DNA of 64,000 nt from Sporocytophaga sp. Lineage in GTDB: Bacteria; Bacteroidota; Bacteroidia; Cytophagales; Cytophagaceae. The DNA is taken from assembly GCF_017745095.1 (NCBI RefSeq), contig NZ_JAGHZZ010000002.1, positions 372,001-436,000 on the forward strand, in the 5' to 3' direction. Below the pieces are notes generated by a model. It was given only the letters and a program-made list of their open reading frames with translations, was not told the origin of the DNA and searched no databases. Both the position numbers and the translations under genes were made by a program. Positions 42,909 to 52,767 of this stretch are shown in pieces (positions within the stretch are counted from its first letter, which is position 1; every line of letters begins with the position of its first letter).

Positions 42909-42979
42909 TACTAACTACCTTCTTACCTATATATTAACCAATTTTCAAACTATAAAGATATACAGGAAACCTGAGAACA

Positions 42980-44608
42980 TCATGTTTGAAGGATTCCGGG
43001 GTTGAACTTTTTTTCAATTGGAGCATTGTTAGAAGCTTCAATGCCCATGGAAATTGATGTTCTGGTTTCTTTCGGATCAATTATCCCATCCACCCAGATG
43101 CGGGAAGCTGCATAATAGGGAGAAAGCTTTTCATTATATTGAGCCAATATTTCATCAAGGATTTTCTTCTCCTCTTCTGGAGTAATGGTTTGACCTTTTG
43201 CTTTCATTGAAGATACTTTAATCTGCAGAAGCGTTTTGCCAGCCGAAGCCCCACTCATAACCCCCAATTGCGCCGTTGGCCAGGCAAATATCAGTCTCGG
43301 ATCATAAGCCTTCCCGCACATTGCATAGTTTCCTGCACCAAAAGAATTACCAATGATCAACGTAAACTTAGGTACTACAGAATTTGCCACTGCATTTACC
43401 ATCTTAGCACCATCTTTTATAATCCCACCATGTTCGGATCTGCTCCCCACCATAAATCCTGTAACGTCCTGAATGAACAATAATGGAATTTTCTTTTGAT
43501 TACAATTCATGATAAAACGAGCCGCTTTATCAGCGGAATCTGAATATATAACCCCTCCCATCTGCATCTCATCTTTTTTATTTTTGACCATTTTGCGCTG
43601 ATTGGCTACAATTCCCACTGACCAACCATCTATTCTCGCAAGTCCGCACAGAATCGTCTTTCCATACAATTCTTTATATTCTTCAAATTCAGAATTATCA
43701 ACCAGGCGCTCTATTATCTCCCGCATGTCATAAGGCTTTACTCTATCCGCAGGCAAGACTCCATATATCTCATCAGGGTTCTTTGCTGGTTGTTTTGGTT
43801 CTACCCTGTCAAATCCTGCTTTGTCCGAATGCCCAATTTTGCCGATGATGCTTCTTATCTTCTCCAAGCACTCCTCATCATTGGCACACTTATAATCTGT
43901 CACTCCTGAGATTTCCGAATGAGTAGACGCGCCGCCAAGTGTTTCATTATCTACTGTTTCACCAATGGCGGCTTTTACCAGGTATGGTCCGGCAAGGTAG
44001 ATGGAACCTGTGTTCTCAACAATTAAAGCTTCGTCAGACATAATTGGAAGATATGCTCCACCAGCGACACAGCTGCCCATAATGGCTGAAATCTGCACAA
44101 TTCCTGATGAAGACATGATGGCATTGTTTCTGAATATACGGCCAAAGTGTTCTTTATCCGGAAAAACTTCATCCTGCATAGGCAAGAAAACACCTGCACT
44201 GTCTACCAGATATATAATAGGTAATTTATTTTCCATTGCTATTTCCTGAGCACGGAGATTTTTCTTCGCTGTGATTGGAAACCAGGCTCCGGCTTTCACA
44301 GTAGCATCATTGGCAACAATCATACAAAGACGTCCATGAATATAACCCATCCCAGTTACCACGCCAGCAGAGGGACAACCTCCCACCTCTGAATACATGC
44401 CGTCTCCCGCCAAAGCTGCTATTTCAAGAAACTGAGAATTCTTATCAATTAGCTTTTCAATTCTTTCTCTTGCTGTAAGCTTCCCTTTTTCATGTTGCTC
44501 CTCTATCTTCTTTTCTCCTCCACCTAGTTTTACTTTTTGCAATCTTGTTTTTAACTGAAAGGAAAGTTGTTTGAAAACGTCTTCATTTTTGTTGAACTCA
44601 ATATTCAT
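42980..44608 (-). CDS. Acyl-CoA carboxylase, carboxyltransferase (beta) subunit, methylcrotonyl-CoA type
   Basis: This 542-residue enzyme moves a carboxyl group from carboxybiotin to an acyl-CoA. It has two crotonase-like halves: the N-terminal CoA site with GGGEKKIEEQHEKGKLTARERI and ASTHSEISGVTDY, and the C-terminal half with FIQDVTGFMVGSRSEHGGIIKDGAKM and the biotin-pocket GNSFGAGNYAMCGKAYDPR. The phrase GGAYLPIMSDEALIVENTGSI and the length point to methylcrotonyl-CoA carboxylase (leucine breakdown) rather than propionyl-CoA carboxylase. No biotin-carrier subunit is adjacent. Confidence 0.9.
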   Translation of the reverse strand: MNIEFNKNEDVFKQLSFQLKTRLQKVKLGGGEKKIEEQHEKGKLTARERIEKLIDKNSQFLEIAALAGDGMYSEVGGCPSAGVVTGMGYIHGRLCMIVANDATVKAGAWFPITAKKNLRAQEIAMENKLPIIYLVDSAGVFLPMQDEVFPDKEHFGRIFRNNAIMSSSGIVQISAIMGSCVAGGAYLPIMSDEALIVENTGSIYLAGPYLVKAAIGETVDNETLGGASTHSEISGVTDYKCANDEECLEKIRSIIGKIGHSDKAGFDRVEPKQPAKNPDEIYGVLPADRVKPYDMREIIERLVDNSEFEEYKELYGKTILCGLARIDGWSVGIVANQRKMVKNKKDEMQMGGVIYSDSADKAARFIMNCNQKKIPLLFIQDVTGFMVGSRSEHGGIIKDGAKMVNAVANSVVPKFTLIIGNSFGAGNYAMCGKAYDPRLIFAWPTAQLGVMSGASAGKTLLQIKVSSMKAKGQTITPEEEKKILDEILAQYNEKLSPYYAASRIWVDGIIDPKETRTSISMGIEASNNAPIEKKFNPGILQT

Positions 44609-44830
44609 GACCTTTAGGGTTAAAATGAAATTATCTGAAAATTTACTATTTAGGATTAACAGTGTGAACTTAACAGAATTTTAAACAAGCCACACATCCT
44701 ACTTTAAAATTGAAAATGCTGAATAAAAATTTTTATCTGACTTTTCAAAGTCCAAGTTATCCTTAGGATACTTTTATTGAATATTTACTTAGTATAAAAA
44801 ATTTTGTTCTCTTTTAAGTCTAGTAATTTA
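44609..44830. other. Intergenic region upstream of the carboxylase gene
   Basis: The stretch is AT-rich and should hold the minus-strand promoter of the carboxylase gene, but no clear -7/-33 pair is seen. It contains no small frame, tRNA or strong hairpin that I can support. Confidence 0.4.
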
Positions 44831-44858
44831 AAACAAAAAATCCCGCAGATGCGGGATT
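44831..44858 (-). terminator. Intrinsic terminator of the amidase-MCE operon
   Basis: AATCCCGC (44839-44846) pairs with GCGGGATT (44851-44858) around an AGAT loop. On the minus strand a T-rich run (complement of 44831-44840) follows, 34 nt after the MCE stop. Confidence 0.85.
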
Positions 44859-44891
44859 CTTAATTTCTTTTCAATAAATAATCTCTTGTAA

Positions 44892-45827
44892 CTATTCAGG
44901 AGCTACATAGCCCTTTTTGGGTTTTTGGCCTAAAGGAGAGAAGTAATGCTTTGGATTATTTCTAAGATCTGTAACCAGTTTATCCATATTCTTTACTGCA
45001 TTATTAAGATTATCAATAAATGCTTTGTCATTAACCAGGGCACCGATGCTACCTTGCCCTGAGTTAATTTTATTGGTAATAGAGCTAAGATTTGCCATTG
45101 CTTTGTTTGCATTTGCTACAGTAGCCTTCAACTCAAGGTCATTTAATGAATCAGCAAAGTGATTCATTTTAGCAATCAGTGGCTTTAATTCTTTCTCTGT
45201 TTGCGCCAAAGAAGTTGTCATTGCTGACAAATTTGAGGTCATAGCATAAAGATTCTTTCTGTTTTCACCGATTAGTAATTTCAAATCTCCGGAGGCAAGT
45301 TCAAAGTTGTGCAAGGTCGTCTTTACACTCATTCCCAACTCATCCCCAAAAATCTTGTTAAGATTTACAACAGTGGAATCAAGGTTAGTTAAAATAGGAA
45401 TAGCTTTTTCGCTAAGCATCTCAGTGATATTTTTTTCGATGTTACCTTTAAGCGTATCACCGTTTTCAAATGTCCTGCTATTCTTTCCAAGTTTAAGGTC
45501 AATAGATTTACCTCCCAATAAATCGGTGTTAGAAATGAAAGCGCTTGTAGAATCTCCTAAAACTATGTGTTCATCTACCTGAATCTGAACAACAATCTTA
45601 TTGTTTTGGGAAGTCACCATTTTAAGTCCATCTACACGGCCGATCGTCATACCATTCAGAGTAACAGGATTTGAAACAGTGAGTCCGTCAATCTGATTGT
45701 AAACGATGAAGTATTTTTTTGTAGGAGAAAAAAAGTCAACTCCTTTTAAAAAATTAAATCCGATATATAGTATCACACCAGCAACCAAGGCCAGGAGTCC
45801 TACCTTTACTTCTTTAGATATTTTCAC
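44892..45827 (-). CDS. MCE/MlaD-family lipid-transport protein
   Basis: This 311-residue protein has a single N-terminal membrane helix (about 8-27), one MCE domain (about 38-115, with VSNPVTLNGMTIGRVDGLKM and LLGGKSIDLKLG) and a long coiled-coil C-terminus that can form a periplasmic tunnel or shaft. It is a candidate substrate-binding part of an Mla-type ABC phospholipid transporter. The permease and ATPase genes are not adjacent here. It starts 2 nt after the amidase stop, so they are in one operon. Confidence 0.9.
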   Translation of the reverse strand: MKISKEVKVGLLALVAGVILYIGFNFLKGVDFFSPTKKYFIVYNQIDGLTVSNPVTLNGMTIGRVDGLKMVTSQNNKIVVQIQVDEHIVLGDSTSAFISNTDLLGGKSIDLKLGKNSRTFENGDTLKGNIEKNITEMLSEKAIPILTNLDSTVVNLNKIFGDELGMSVKTTLHNFELASGDLKLLIGENRKNLYAMTSNLSAMTTSLAQTEKELKPLIAKMNHFADSLNDLELKATVANANKAMANLSSITNKINSGQGSIGALVNDKAFIDNLNNAVKNMDKLVTDLRNNPKHYFSPLGQKPKKGYVAPE

Positions 45828-45829
45828 TT

Positions 45830-46612
45830 TTATTTATTCATTGATTCAAGTTCGGATTTATATTCTTTCAAAGCTCTATAAATTCCTGAAGCTATATAAA
45901 CCTGACTTGTTTTGTTTTTTAAATACTTTTCTTCAGCAGGGTTTGTTAAAAAACCAATTTCTATCAAGGCGCTTGGCATAGCACTTTTCCACAACACTAC
46001 CAATCCTGCCTGTTTTACCCCTCTGCTAGTTCTTCCGATTCTTGAAGAGAATTGTTTTTCTACCTTTTGTGCAAATCTAAGACTATTTTCGATAAAAGCA
46101 TTCTGGTAAACTGAAAACAGGATATGTGCCTGAGGAGAGTTTGGGTCAAAGCCTTGATAATTTTTTTTATAATTTGTTTCTTTCAATATTACAGAATTTT
46201 CCCTTTTGGCCACTTCCAGATTATCTTCTGATGTATGCAACCCCATTGTATATGTCTCAGTACCAAAGACATGCTTAGGGCCGGAGTTACAATGGATTGA
46301 GATAAACAAATCTGCATTGTTCCGGTTTGCAATACCGGCGCGGTCGTGAAGCTCAACAAATTCGTTTTTTGTTCTGGTATAGATTACCTTTACGCCCGGA
46401 AGATTCTCTTTGATGATTCTGCCTAGTTCAAGTGCAGTAGCGAGAGTGATTGCCGACTCATGGGAGTTTTTTCCATGACAACCGGGATCTTTGCCTCCGT
46501 GACCTGCATCAATTACAACTGTCTTAAGCTTGTATTGTTTGACCTCAACAGGACTGAAGGAAGTTAGCACAATAATTGCTGAGAGGAGGATGGTCAATAC
46601 AATATTGTTCAA
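45830..46612 (-). CDS. N-acetylmuramoyl-L-alanine amidase (Amidase_3 family)
   Basis: This 260-residue enzyme cleaves the muramoyl-peptide bond for daughter-cell separation. A signal/anchor sequence (about 1-21) is followed by an Amidase_3 zinc domain: VVIDAGHGGKDPGCHGKN gives His38, Glu52 follows, the third ligand is in SIHCNSGP (H107), and the catalytic Glu is in ALIEIGFLTN. No inhibitory helix or SPOR domain is seen. It is the first gene of the amidase-MCE operon and is divergent from lptD. Confidence 0.92.
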   Translation of the reverse strand: MNNIVLTILLSAIIVLTSFSPVEVKQYKLKTVVIDAGHGGKDPGCHGKNSHESAITLATALELGRIIKENLPGVKVIYTRTKNEFVELHDRAGIANRNNADLFISIHCNSGPKHVFGTETYTMGLHTSEDNLEVAKRENSVILKETNYKKNYQGFDPNSPQAHILFSVYQNAFIENSLRFAQKVEKQFSSRIGRTSRGVKQAGLVVLWKSAMPSALIEIGFLTNPAEEKYLKNKTSQVYIASGIYRALKEYKSELESMNK

Positions 46613-46639
46613 AATATTCGATTTTAAAAGTTATTACGA

Positions 46640-46647
46640 TAACTTTG
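46640..46647 (+). promoter_or_regulatory. -7 box (TAACTTTG) of the lptD-like gene
   Basis: TAACTTTG matches TAnnTTTG and would start transcription near 46653, 20-25 nt before the predicted N-terminus of the lptD-like protein. This supports translation starting at 46675-46678 rather than at the GTG at 46771. No TTG is found at -33 spacing. Confidence 0.4.
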
Positions 46648-46677
46648 CACACAAAAATTGTAAATTTTTAATAAATT

Positions 46678-49362
46678 CTGAAAAAACTAGTACAAAATTT
46701 AGGGGTATTTTTTCTGACGATCTTCCTGCTTTCTAGCAGAACTGCTTTTTCTCAGTCAGATACTACCGAGGTGCTGGCTCCGGCAGAGAGCACGGAAGCC
46801 GCTGCAGTAACGGATACTACAGGCACTTCTGATTCGCTTAATGTGAAACACAAAGGCGACATTGAAACTACTATTAAATATTCTGCAAGAGATTCCATAC
46901 GTCTTGACGTAGTAACTCAAACAGCATATTTATATGGTGATGCAAAAATTAATTATGGGGATATTACTCTGGAAGCCGAGCAGATTGAAATTAACTGGGC
47001 GACTTCTACTCTGACAGCAGTTGGTGTTCCTGATTCTTTAGGAAAGGTAAAAGGAGTTCCTTTATTTAAAGAGAAGGAAGATAAATATTCTGCAAATATC
47101 ATCAAATACAACTTCAAAACCCGCAAAGGAATTATATCCGACATTGTCACTCAACAAGGTGAAGGTTATATCCAAGGTGAAAAAGTTAAAAGGACAGATG
47201 AAGCACTGTTTATAAATAGCGCTATTTATACGACCTGTAATCTCGCTCATCCGCATTTCCATATAAGTGCAAACAAATTAAAAGTAATACCTCAGGACAA
47301 AATTGTAACAGGACCATTCAACCTTTATGTTGCGGACGTCCCTACCCCTTTGGGTTTTATTCTTGGAATATTTCCTGTACCTAAAAAGAACAAATCCGGA
47401 TTGATTTTTCCAATGTACGGAGAGTCTCGCGACAGAGGATTTTTCCTGAGAAACGGAGGATATTATTTTGCAATTAATGACTATATCGGTTCAAGGCTAA
47501 TTGGGGAAGTTTATACTTTAGGTAGTTATGGATTGCAATCTCAAACAGATTATATAAGCAGGTATAAATTCCGTGGAAATTTGGATTTGGCATTCAATCA
47601 CAGAAAAAGCACCAATCCTAATTTTGGTGTAGCAGAGGGTGCCAAAGAATTCTATTTTGTTGATGATTATAAAATAGTCTGGAACCATCAGACTGTATCT
47701 AAGAAAAACAGTAAACTTTCCGCCGGGGTTAATTTTGGAAGTACAACTTTTAACAGAAATAACTCTTACAACCCGGCAGCTTATTTAACTAATACAATGA
47801 CCTCCAGTATTTCTTATTCGAAATTCTTTGGAGGAACACCTTTCAATTTATCACTTGCTGCAAGATCTACTCAGAACAATAATACTGGTGTTTACGATTT
47901 TACATTCCCGGATTTTGCATTTAACATGAACAGGATTTATCCATTCAAGAAAAAAATCGGAGATGGAAACAGTTGGTATGAAAAAATAAACATCTCTTAT
48001 AGTTCTGTAGGTTCAATCCAGGCCAGGAACGTGAGTGGTGTACCAAGAGGTAGAAATGCAGAAGGTGAAAATCTTGATACCCTTAAACTAAACTTTAACA
48101 ATCTTGGTAAAATATTCGCTCCTCCTTACGCCAAAAGCGGACTTAGACATTCTGCAAGCTTAGCTACCACTATTAAGGCTTTGAAATACTTCAACCTGAA
48201 CCCTTCTGCGAACTTTAATGAGTACATGTATTTTAACAGACTTAATTATAGAACAATTGGTCCTGATACCAATCAAACCATAACCTTTGATACTCTTAGA
48301 AGATTTTCAAATGCATATGATTTCAATTTTAGTACTGATTTAACTACAAGAGTTTTCGGATCTGTTTATTTCAAAAAAGGACGATTAATGGGTGTTCGCC
48401 ATACATTGATCCCTACATTAAATTATACATACCGTCCTGATTTTTCAAAACTATTTGGAGGTCCGTCCTACCAGGTTGTTCCAGTAGGAACTTCCGCTGG
48501 CGAAGTTACCCAAAGTCTTTCCAGATATAATGGATTTCTTTACGGCGCACCCGGCCAAGGAACATCCAATCTTTTATCTTTCAGCTTAAATAATACATTA
48601 GAAGCAAAAGTAAAAACGAAAAACGACAGCGTTAATCCTACTAAAAAAGTACCAATTCTGGAAAACGTATCTATGAATGGTAGTTATGACTTCACAGCAG
48701 ACTCATTAAATCTTAGTCTGATCAACTTTTCTGCAAGAACAAAGCTATTTAACAGGTTAGATATAAACTTTAATTACACCTATGATCCTTATGTTTATCA
48801 GTTGGATAGTATAATCGGAACCACTGTTTATCAAAGGAGAGTCGATGAATTGCAGACTGTAAAAGGTTTTAGGTCAAGATCTCAGCTGTATTCCCTAATG
48901 CTTAGTACCAACCTGAACCCAACAGCTAAAAAGAAAAATTACAAAGACCCTAAAGCCAGTCAGGCCGACCTTGACGTAATCAACGCCAATCCGGAAATGT
49001 ATGTAGACTTCAATATTCCATGGAGTATGTATGTAAGCTATAACCTCAGTTATTCGAGAGTTGGTTTTAATCTAGGCAATACGATACAAACACTTTCTTT
49101 CAATGGTGACTTGAGGATTTCAGAAAAATGGAAAATCGGTTTCAACTCCGGATATGATATAACCAATGCAGCTGTAACCTATACTCAGATTAATGTTTAC
49201 CGTGACCTGCACTGCTGGGAGATGCGTTTTAACTGGATACCATTCGGATACAGACAATCCTATAGTTTTGACATAAATGTAAAAGCTTCCGTGCTTCAAG
49301 ACTTGAAGCTGAACAGAAAACGTGACTGGTACGACAACTCACTCAGAACGGCTCCACGGTAA
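46678..49362 (+). CDS. LptD/OstA-like outer-membrane LPS assembly protein, apparent CTG start
   Basis: This protein of about 894 residues has the Bacteroidota LptD layout: a signal peptide (KKLVQNLGVFFLTIFLLSSRTAFSQ pattern), an OstA/LptA-like domain (about 55-200, with DVVTQTAYLYGDAKINYG and the GEGYIQGEKVKR block), and a beta-barrel of LptD_2 type ending in DVNVKASV-like strands. It inserts LPS into the outer leaflet. The signal peptide is preceded in frame only by ATT (46675) and CTG (46678) after two TAA codons. The first conventional start, GTG at 46771, would remove the signal. I give CTG 46678. A sequencing error in the start codon is possible. Confidence 0.83.
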   Translation: MKKLVQNLGVFFLTIFLLSSRTAFSQSDTTEVLAPAESTEAAAVTDTTGTSDSLNVKHKGDIETTIKYSARDSIRLDVVTQTAYLYGDAKINYGDITLEAEQIEINWATSTLTAVGVPDSLGKVKGVPLFKEKEDKYSANIIKYNFKTRKGIISDIVTQQGEGYIQGEKVKRTDEALFINSAIYTTCNLAHPHFHISANKLKVIPQDKIVTGPFNLYVADVPTPLGFILGIFPVPKKNKSGLIFPMYGESRDRGFFLRNGGYYFAINDYIGSRLIGEVYTLGSYGLQSQTDYISRYKFRGNLDLAFNHRKSTNPNFGVAEGAKEFYFVDDYKIVWNHQTVSKKNSKLSAGVNFGSTTFNRNNSYNPAAYLTNTMTSSISYSKFFGGTPFNLSLAARSTQNNNTGVYDFTFPDFAFNMNRIYPFKKKIGDGNSWYEKINISYSSVGSIQARNVSGVPRGRNAEGENLDTLKLNFNNLGKIFAPPYAKSGLRHSASLATTIKALKYFNLNPSANFNEYMYFNRLNYRTIGPDTNQTITFDTLRRFSNAYDFNFSTDLTTRVFGSVYFKKGRLMGVRHTLIPTLNYTYRPDFSKLFGGPSYQVVPVGTSAGEVTQSLSRYNGFLYGAPGQGTSNLLSFSLNNTLEAKVKTKNDSVNPTKKVPILENVSMNGSYDFTADSLNLSLINFSARTKLFNRLDINFNYTYDPYVYQLDSIIGTTVYQRRVDELQTVKGFRSRSQLYSLMLSTNLNPTAKKKNYKDPKASQADLDVINANPEMYVDFNIPWSMYVSYNLSYSRVGFNLGNTIQTLSFNGDLRISEKWKIGFNSGYDITNAAVTYTQINVYRDLHCWEMRFNWIPFGYRQSYSFDINVKASVLQDLKLNRKRDWYDNSLRTAPR

Positions 49363-49425
49363 TCGGGAAATATACTTACGATCTATTGTAACTACTAAAT
49401 CTTCAAACTGTTTTTCAACAACTTG

Positions 49426-49461
49426 CCCCCAAAGAGGATTAAACAATTCTCTTTTTGGGGG
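49426..49461 (+). terminator. Imperfect hairpin downstream of lptD
   Basis: CCCCC-AAAGAGGA and TTCTCTTT-TT-GGGGG pair imperfectly (49426-49438 with 49448-49461). The T-run afterwards is weak. It is the only terminator candidate for the lptD-like gene. Confidence 0.45.
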
Positions 49462-49587
49462 TTATATATTGAAAATAACAGGATGAATTGATACCATAAA
49501 TTTTCTAAAATCCGTTATTGAAATAGCATACCTTCATAAGGCTTGCTAAAAAAATTTCAGGTTGATCTTGTAAAAAGTCAGTTTTGA

Positions 49588-49618
49588 TTGATTTTGGATC
49601 ACCAAAATAATAACTTTA
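49588..49618 (+). promoter_or_regulatory. Promoter of ilvE (TTG-N20-TAACTTTA)
   Basis: TTG at 49588-49590 and TAACTTTA at 49611-49618 have 20-nt spacing and differ from the -7 consensus by one base. It would give a leader of about 22 nt before the ATG at 49648. Confidence 0.6.
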
Positions 49619-49647
49619 CCGTTTAACATTGAGAATTTCCCCTTTTT

Positions 49648-50715
49648 ATGATTAATACTCAGAATATCGCGATTGAAAAGACCAAACAGTCAAAGTTAAG
49701 TCAGACGGATTTTAAAAATCTTGAGTTTGGAGCAGTATACTCAGACCATATGTTTGTCATGGATTACAAGGATAAGCAATGGTGTGGATTGAGAATTGTA
49801 CCTTTCCAGAATATATCAATGAGTCCTGCCACCTCTGTTTTGCACTATGGGCAGTCGATATTTGAAGGTCTTAAAGCATATAGAGCGGACAATGGCGACA
49901 TTCTTCTATTTCGCCCTCTTGATCACCATAAAAGGTTAAACAAATCTGCGAAAAGGCTTTGTATGCCAGAACTGGATGAAAAAGCATACCTAGATGGAAT
50001 CACTGAACTTATCAAGCTGGACAGAGCATGGATTCCTAACCTTCCTGGATGCTCTCTTTATCTGAGACCTTTTATGTATGCTGCAGATGAGTTTATTGGG
50101 GTAAAACCATCTTCTACGTATAAATTCATTGTATTTACTTCACCTGTGGCTGGTTATTACAAAGGGACAGTTAAAGTAATTATCGAAACTGAATATGTAA
50201 GAGCTGCTGAAGGTGGTACAGGTTTTACAAAATCAGGAGGTAACTATGCTGCATCTCTTCTGCCTGCGAAACTTGCTGCAGAAAAAGGGTACCAGCAAAT
50301 TATGTGGACTGACAGCAAAGAGCATAAATATTTTGAGGAATCCGGAACGATGAACCTTATGTTCATCATCGGCGATACTCTTGTTACACCTCCTCTATCG
50401 TCTTCAATCCTTGCAGGTGTTACAAGAGATAGCATTCTTACATTGGCTAAAGACTGGGGTGTAAAAGTTGAAGAAAGAAGAGTATCTGTAGATGAGGTTG
50501 TAAAAGCTCATGAAAACGGAACGCTGAAAGATGCATTCGGAACAGGAACTGCAGCCACTATTACTCATATTTCAACTATCAATTACAAGGGAGCTGACCT
50601 TGTTCTTCCTGGTGAAGAAACAAGAGAACTTTCTAACAAATTGAGTAAAGCACTGAATGATATTAAGCTTGGAAAGACAGAAGATAAATTTGGCTGGATA
50701 TATAGAATAAAATAA
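49648..50715 (+). CDS. ilvE: Branched-chain amino acid aminotransferase
   Basis: This 355-residue fold-type IV PLP enzyme interconverts Leu/Ile/Val and their 2-keto acids. The internal-aldimine lysine is in GFTKSGGNYAAS (K195), with HYGQSIFEGLKAYR, LRPFMYA, EESGTMN and the GTGTAATITHI phosphate-binding loop present. Length and motifs match the BCAT II group. It is monocistronic between its own promoter and a strong terminator. Confidence 0.95.
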   Translation: MINTQNIAIEKTKQSKLSQTDFKNLEFGAVYSDHMFVMDYKDKQWCGLRIVPFQNISMSPATSVLHYGQSIFEGLKAYRADNGDILLFRPLDHHKRLNKSAKRLCMPELDEKAYLDGITELIKLDRAWIPNLPGCSLYLRPFMYAADEFIGVKPSSTYKFIVFTSPVAGYYKGTVKVIIETEYVRAAEGGTGFTKSGGNYAASLLPAKLAAEKGYQQIMWTDSKEHKYFEESGTMNLMFIIGDTLVTPPLSSSILAGVTRDSILTLAKDWGVKVEERRVSVDEVVKAHENGTLKDAFGTGTAATITHISTINYKGADLVLPGEETRELSNKLSKALNDIKLGKTEDKFGWIYRIK

Positions 50716-50732
50716 ATCTGAAGATTTATATC

Positions 50733-50788
50733 AAAAAAGAGTCCTGAATGCGAAGTAAAGATTATTTCAAATTCAGGACTCTTTTTTA
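50733..50788. terminator. Terminator after ilvE
   Basis: The 17-nt arm AAAAAAGAGTCCTGAAT (50733-50749) is complementary to 50771-50787 across a 21-nt loop, with a T-run following. A-run on the other side allows use by the convergent comB gene as well. Confidence 0.88.
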
Positions 50789-50856
50789 TTTGGGGTCAAA
50801 ATAATACTTTTATATAATCCTTCTCAAGAAGAAAGACTATATAATGATGTAAAATA

Positions 50857-51579
50857 TTATGTCAGAACCAATTTTTCCATATCAACCAGCGCATCTTCCT
50901 TAAGCACTGGTATTACATTAAACTGATCTTCATGTAGGCAAAATTCTATATCCTTTTGAATATTCAGATTTTTCAGTCTTTTCACGTGAGAGCATGCTGA
51001 AAGATAAGCCAGCATGTCTTTTTTTGCATGATTGTACAAAGTAGCAGAAGCAATAACAGAATCATTTTCAATTTCAAAATAACCTTTCAAACCTTCTACC
51101 ACCGCACCTGCAAATAACGTATCTTCAAGATTTACTTTACCCTTCCATCCGGCACATACTATAAGTACATCATTCGGCTGGGCTATCAGGTAATTTATAA
51201 CAGCAGTTTTATTTAGAAAAGAACCTACAATTACTTCCTCTGCATCTTTTGATTTTGCAATGGCCAAGGTACCATTGGTGGTGGTCATGGCTATGGTTTT
51301 ACCTGCATAAGCGTTGTTAAGATAAGCAAGAGGAGAATTTCCAAGATCGAAACCTTCTGGCATTTTCCCATCTCTTTCAGCTGCGCCAACACACCCCTTC
51401 TCCCTGAGTGACTGACATTCTTCCAACTTCGCGACAGGTATAATTTTCTCTACTCCATTGGCAATGGCTACTGTCATACACGACGTTGCCCTTAGAATAT
51501 CTACAATTACTACTACTCGCTTTTCCACTTCATATAAGTGAAGCAGTTCAGGAGTAAGGCATACATCCACTTTTCTCAT
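50857..51579 (-). CDS. 2-phosphosulfolactate phosphatase family protein (ComB)
   Basis: This 240-residue protein has the ComB family (PF04029) motifs: VVIVDILRATSCMTVAIANGV, AERDGKMPEGFDLGNSPL, TTTNGTLAI and CAGWKGKVNLEDTLFAGAVV. In methanogens ComB makes sulfolactate for coenzyme M. In bacteria the family is a Mg-dependent phosphatase of less certain role, possibly sulfolactate or related phosphoesters. It ends 10 nt downstream of gcvT and is probably in the same operon. Confidence 0.88.
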   Translation of the reverse strand: MRKVDVCLTPELLHLYEVEKRVVVIVDILRATSCMTVAIANGVEKIIPVAKLEECQSLREKGCVGAAERDGKMPEGFDLGNSPLAYLNNAYAGKTIAMTTTNGTLAIAKSKDAEEVIVGSFLNKTAVINYLIAQPNDVLIVCAGWKGKVNLEDTLFAGAVVEGLKGYFEIENDSVIASATLYNHAKKDMLAYLSACSHVKRLKNLNIQKDIEFCLHEDQFNVIPVLKEDALVDMEKLVLT

Positions 51580-51589
51580 ATTCTACCTT

Positions 51590-52693
51590 TTACTTCTTCA
51601 GGAAAGGAAGCTTTACAACCTTAGCCTTATGTTTTTTATTTCTTATTTCAATAAATATTTCCGAATCTATCTCTGTATACGGAATTGAAACATACCCCAT
51701 TCCAATCCCAACAGACAGAGTTGGGGATTGTGTTCCTGAGGTCACCTCTCCTATTTTATTTCCATCCGCATCGACAATGGAGTAATGACTTCTGGGGATA
51801 CCTCTCTCCTGCATCACAAATCCTACCAGTTTTTTTGATACACCCTTGTCTTTTTGTTCTTTTAATGATTTAGAATTGATAAAATCCTTGTTAAATTTTG
51901 TAATCCAGCCAAGGTTTGCCTCTATTGGAGAAGTATTATCATCTATATCATTTCCATAAAGACAGAAACCCATTTCCAGTCTTAATGTATCACGGGCGCC
52001 CAGACCAATTGGCTTTATACCAAACGCCTTTCCCGCCTCCATAATTTTACTCCAAACAAATACCGCTTTATCATTTGGGACATAAATCTCAAAGCCTCCA
52101 GCTCCTGTATATCCTGTTGCAGATACTATTACATTGGCAACATCAGCAAAATCGACAATTTCAAATGTATAGTATTCCATTGCGGACAAATTCAGACTTG
52201 TAAGTCCTTGAAGTGCTTCGGCAGCTTTTGGTCCCTGAACAGCAAATAGAGCCGTTTGATCGGAAATATTTTCCAGCTGAGCTTCAAATGAATTGTGACT
52301 AGATATCCAATTCCAGTCCTTATCAATATTTGATGCATTTACAACAAGCATATATTTCTCATTGTTTATTTTATAGACGAGGAGATCGTCTACAATGCCA
52401 CCATCAGAATTTGGCAAACAGGAATACTGAATTTTGCCGTTGAAAAGCTTTGACGCATCATTGCTGGTAACCTTCTGAATCAAATCTAAAGCTCCCTTTC
52501 CTCTCACCATAAATTCGCCCATGTGAGACACATCAAATATACCGACAGCTTCTCTCACAGTATTATGTTCATCCAGATCAGATGAATAACGAACAGGCAT
52601 ATTAAACCCTGCGAATGGTACCATTTTAGCACCTAATGCAGTGTGAAGGTCATTCAAAGGGACCTTTTTGAGTATTGTTTCAGTGTTTTCCAT
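51590..52693 (-). CDS. gcvT: Glycine cleavage system T protein (aminomethyltransferase)
   Basis: This 367-residue enzyme transfers the methylene group from aminomethyl-lipoyl-GcvH to tetrahydrofolate. It shows [26 protein letters not shown] at the N-terminus, [14 protein letters not shown], the [21 protein letters not shown] block and the C-terminal [20 protein letters not shown] barrel. All regions are complete. No gcvH or gcvP is adjacent here. Confidence 0.96.
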   Translation of the reverse strand: MENTETILKKVPLNDLHTALGAKMVPFAGFNMPVRYSSDLDEHNTVREAVGIFDVSHMGEFMVRGKGALDLIQKVTSNDASKLFNGKIQYSCLPNSDGGIVDDLLVYKINNEKYMLVVNASNIDKDWNWISSHNSFEAQLENISDQTALFAVQGPKAAEALQGLTSLNLSAMEYYTFEIVDFADVANVIVSATGYTGAGGFEIYVPNDKAVFVWSKIMEAGKAFGIKPIGLGARDTLRLEMGFCLYGNDIDDNTSPIEANLGWITKFNKDFINSKSLKEQKDKGVSKKLVGFVMQERGIPRSHYSIVDADGNKIGEVTSGTQSPTLSVGIGMGYVSIPYTEIDSEIFIEIRNKKHKAKVVKLPFLKK

Positions 52694-52767
52694 TTAAAAA
52701 TTGTATAAAAATACGATTTTTTATCTTGTGTTTAAAATGCTTGATAATATTGCCTGTCAGTGAATGG

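Noticed and set aside
44609-44830. Small RNA or riboswitch before the carboxylase gene
   Set aside because: No stable fold or recognisable motif (such as biotin, cobalamin or TPP elements) is visible by eye.
46530-46736. Plus-strand frame overlapping the amidase start and the lptD leader
   Set aside because: It is in a different frame from the lptD signal peptide, overlaps the opposite-strand amidase gene and shows no domain.
49363-49647. A branched-chain amino-acid attenuator before ilvE, by analogy with pheA
   Set aside because: No leader frame rich in Leu, Val or Ile and no terminator adjacent to the start was found; the imperfect hairpin at 49426 lies upstream of the ilvE promoter.
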